This document shows positions 62,073 to 64,000 of a DNA stretch of 64,000 nt, piece after piece. The notes beneath the pieces are model-generated. The model saw nothing but the letters and a program-made list of their open reading frames with translations. It ran no database searches and had not been told where the DNA came from. The DNA comes from Candidatus Protistibacter heckmannii. Lineage in GTDB: Bacteria; Pseudomonadota; Gammaproteobacteria; Burkholderiales; Burkholderiaceae. How positions within the stretch are numbered: position 1 is the first letter of the stretch; each line of letters starts with the position of its first letter. A program made the position numbers and the translations under genes. The stretch lies in NCBI GenBank assembly GCA_025050535.1, contig JALBVF010000011.1, forward strand, positions 16,931-80,930. Reading direction: 5' to 3'.

Positions 62073-62770
62073 TCAGGCGACAGCACGCGAGGCTCCGCTC
62101 ATCCACGTGTGGTGGCTGCGGGCCATGATGGTTTTCTCAAGCTTGCTGGCGGCGCGGAGGGTTGCGTCGCAGCCGGCTTCGTAAAACTGCTTGCGGCGGT
62201 TCTCCACATTCTGGAGGATCGCCGCCACTTGTCCTTTTTCCCAACCGAAGGTTTCCTTCAGATGCATCGTTTCGATGATCACCACCGCGCGGCGGCTGTC
62301 CTCGTTGCCCAGCTCGGCGCCGAGCAGCAGGTAGAGGTAGCCGCGCGGGCGTGGCCCATGCTGGCCGCTTTGCGCAGCAGCTCCACGCCGTCGAGCACTT
62401 CACCGTAGATGCTGTTGCAGTGCAGATAGATGCGGCCCAGCTTGTAGGTCGCCTCGGGAACACCCGCGTCGATCGCTCTTTCGTAGAGAGCGATGGCGGT
62501 GCGCATGTTCTTTTCGATGTGGAAGCCGTGTTCGAAGATCAAGGCCAGGCAGTAGCAGAACAGGTCTTGGTAATAGGACACGTGCTGCTCGAGCCAGGAG
62601 AAGAAGTCGTCGAATTTGATGTTCACAGGGTGTTCCTGCGCCGGACCCTGGTCGATCCAGGACGGCGGGACGTTCAATTTCTCGGGTGAAATCGCCGCGA
62701 GCGTTGCAATCGCCTGTTTAAGCCGTCCGCCAAGCAGTGCGGTTTTGACTTCCTCGAGCGATACGGGCAT
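62073..62770 (-). pseudogene. Sel1-repeat protein 2, frameshifted by a deletion
   Basis: The start MPVSLEEVKTALLGGRLKQAIATLAAISPEKLNVP and repeats (ALYERAIDAGVPEATYKLGRIYLHCNS, GVELLRKAASMGHAR) match the neighbours. After GHAR the sequence jumps to RGYLYLLLGAELGNEDSRRAVVII in another frame. Compared with genes 1 and 3 about 25 residues (the LGxxFLRDELVExNFS segment) are missing near 62350. The tail FGWEKGQVAAILQNVENRRKQFYE is intact but out of frame. The stop lies 25 bp before gene 1. Confidence 0.8.
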
Positions 62771-62961
62771 AGAAATCTTCTGATCTTTCGGGGGAGAAGC
62801 CGGTGCTGCCTGGTTTCTCACAAATGCTGCCAGTGCGCGGGTACACATCCTATGTGCCTACTCACGAAGGCTGGCGGCACCTCCATGGATGAAGTTTGGT
62901 ATAAATTTTCTAATTTTGCAACTTGCACTATCGGCCTTTTCTGTAAGTTTTTTAAAGGCTT
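62771..62961. other. AT-rich spacer between Sel1 genes 2 and 3
   Basis: The 191-bp gap contains a strongly AT-rich core (about 62895–62960) unlike the surrounding GC-rich DNA. Promoter-like strings such as TTGCAA and TTATAC on the minus strand have poor spacing, and no clear terminator hairpin is present. It probably holds the promoter of genes 2 and 1. Confidence 0.35.
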
Positions 62962-63738
62962 TTAGCAGATGGGGAGGGCTCCTCCGAGCATGCCGGAACC
63001 CGCCCGGAAGCGCGGCGTGGGGTTATGCAAGGGGTAGCGGCCTAGGCCGCGCGCGGCGGCGGTGCGCTGGTCAGCTTTTGCTGCGCTGCGAAATTGCTGA
63101 AGACGGCTGGGGACGTTGCGCAGGATGGCGTCCACCTGGCCTTTTTCCCAGTGGAAGCCTTCCTGGGGATACATCGTCTGGATGATCACCAGGGGGCGCT
63201 TGCTGTCGTCGTGGCCGAGTTCGGCGGCGAGCAGCAGATAGAGGTAGCCGCGCGAGAAATTGCGCTCGACCAGTTCGTCGCGGAAAAAGGTTCTGCCCAG
63301 CATATGCGCGGCGCGCGCCACGCCAAGGCCGGCGGCGGTGCGCAGCAGTTCGGTGCCGTCGACGACCTCGCCGACCGCGCCGTTGGCCTGCAGATACAGG
63401 GGGCCGAGCCGGTAGGCCGCCTCGGGCACGCCGGCGGCGATGGCGCGCTCGAACATGGCCAGAGCCTTGCGCAGGTCGCGCTCGCAGCCGTGGCCGTGCT
63501 CGTACATCAGCGCAAGGCAATGGCAGGCCAGGCCCTGCGCGCGCAGGGCGGCGTCCTCCAGCCACTCCCGCAGCCCCTCGGTGGACAGCGCCAGCAGCTC
63601 GCCACGCGCCGGCCAGAAAGGCTCCAGGCCCGGCGGTACCAGCAGCTCGGCAGGCGCCAGGGCGGCCACATTGAGCATCGCCCGATGGTAGGCGCCCGAC
63701 AGCAGGGCTTGTTCAGCTTTTTCCAACGAGTAAGACAT
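62962..63738 (-). CDS. Sel1-repeat protein 3 of a tandem set of three
   Basis: The 258-residue protein begins MSYSLEKAEQALLSGAYHRAMLNVAALAPAEL and has Sel1-type repeats (ALAMFERAIAAGVPEAAYRLGPLYLQANG, GTELLRTAAGLGVARAAHMLGRTFF, GYLYLLLAAELGHDDSKRPLVII). The shared tail FHWEKGQVDAILRNVPSRLQQF is present. About 30 further residues (GRYPLHNPTPRFRAGSGM) have no counterpart in the others. Genes 2 and 3 share HCLALMYEHGHGCERDLRKA-type segments, indicating tandem duplication. IS copy E begins 32 bp upstream. Confidence 0.82.
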   Translation of the reverse strand: MSYSLEKAEQALLSGAYHRAMLNVAALAPAELLVPPGLEPFWPARGELLALSTEGLREWLEDAALRAQGLACHCLALMYEHGHGCERDLRKALAMFERAIAAGVPEAAYRLGPLYLQANGAVGEVVDGTELLRTAAGLGVARAAHMLGRTFFRDELVERNFSRGYLYLLLAAELGHDDSKRPLVIIQTMYPQEGFHWEKGQVDAILRNVPSRLQQFRSAAKADQRTAAARGLGRYPLHNPTPRFRAGSGMLGGALPIC

Positions 63739-63769
63739 AACGAGGCTTCTGGATGGGTTGACCCCCATT

Positions 63770-64000
63770 TATTTTGGCGGCAATATAAAGATTTAACTTG
63801 TTATCATTTCTGGCATCGAATTGGCATAGAAAAAGAAGACGCTCGATACCAGAAACTGGAGCAACTGCACGAGAGGCGAAAGCAGGTCGTGAGGTTGCAT
63901 CGGAAGGGATACGGAGTCATGGCCATCGCGGAGTTGACAGGGCTGAGTTACCCGGAGGCTCGACTGGCCATTGATCTCTATGAAGAAGGGGGCGCGGCGG
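63770..64000 (+). mobile_element. IS630-family insertion sequence, copy E (cut by window edge)
   Basis: The element starts at TA 63770–63771. Its terminal repeat, TTTTGGCGGCAATATAAAG, differs from TTGACGCGGCAATATAAAG at the third to fifth bases. The sequence then follows the other copies to the window end. [13 protein letters not shown] places it with copies C and D. It lies 32 bp upstream of the third Sel1 gene, pointing away from it. Confidence 0.9.
63889..64000 (+). CDS. IS630 family transposase, copy E (partial, 5' end)
   Basis: Only the first 37 codons from the shared GTG lie in the window ([35 protein letters not shown]), covering the helix-turn-helix. Upstream the extended frame (HFWHRIGIEKEDARYQKLEQ) is open, without the TGA found in copies A and C. 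Confidence 0.85.
   Translation, partial: MRLHRKGYGVMAIAELTGLSYPEARLAIDLYEEGGAA

Overview
The window is high-GC DNA from a proteobacterium, most likely a betaproteobacterium of the Burkholderiales (the rho–type B L31 pair, Bordetella/Burkholderia-like Rho, DnaE, Fpr and LivFGHMK all point that way; no rRNA gene is present to confirm it). Its dominant character is recent gene decay. About half of the protein genes are broken by single-base frameshifts, in-frame stops and short internal deletions, while base composition and codon use still look like those of a free-living ancestor. Five copies of one IS630-family insertion sequence (four complete or nearly so, one cut by the window edge) sit between genes. 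This is the profile of a lineage that recently became host-restricted or passed a population bottleneck. Single-base errors in the assembly cannot be excluded for the isolated frameshifts, but they do not explain the deletions.

Layout. 1–6.1 kb: 5' part of dnaE (minus), IS copy A, trhO, a DoxX-type membrane protein, a broken flavodoxin and IS copy B. 6.1–12 kb: a pirin whose ATG start appears mutated to ACG, a LysR regulator with two amber stops, a frameshifted gluQ, and a broken gene resembling the large clostridial glucosylating toxins TcdA/TcdB (N-terminal glycosyltransferase piece plus pore-forming/translocation region). 12–27.6 kb: an intact rhlE helicase, then two dead RND efflux clusters: an AcrAB–OprM type, whose pump gene is fused by deletion to its outer-membrane gene, and an MdtABC–OMF type. 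27.6–36.5 kb: an intact LytTR response regulator with a dead partner kinase, a truncated membrane gene, a broken subtilisin autotransporter with a C11 tract, an intact LysR regulator with a broken MFS exporter, an M48 protease with a late stop and a broken DUF898 protein.

36.6–50 kb is one long minus-strand gene train that reads as a nicotinamide/nicotinate catabolic operon: molybdenum hydroxylase (FAD subunit and fused FeS–Mo subunit), 6-hydroxynicotinate reductase, UPF0280 and AA_synth remnants, a complete branched-chain-type ABC transporter (livK, fused livHM, livG, livF), a Tat-exported nicotinamidase, an enamidase and ferredoxin–NADP reductase. Transporter, nicotinamidase and Fpr are intact; the ring-attacking enzymes are all broken. 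IS copy C sits just upstream of its first gene.

51–64 kb: a broken TPR–glycosyltransferase, an intact MATE exporter and GT39 membrane glycosyltransferase, rpmE2 and rho (with a strong two-way terminator), IS copy D next to a headless IclR regulator, a DctA symporter with a frameshifted tail, and three tandem Sel1-repeat genes (the middle one broken) ending at IS copy E. No tRNA, rRNA or CRISPR array was seen. No gene-free stretch exceeds 300 bases.
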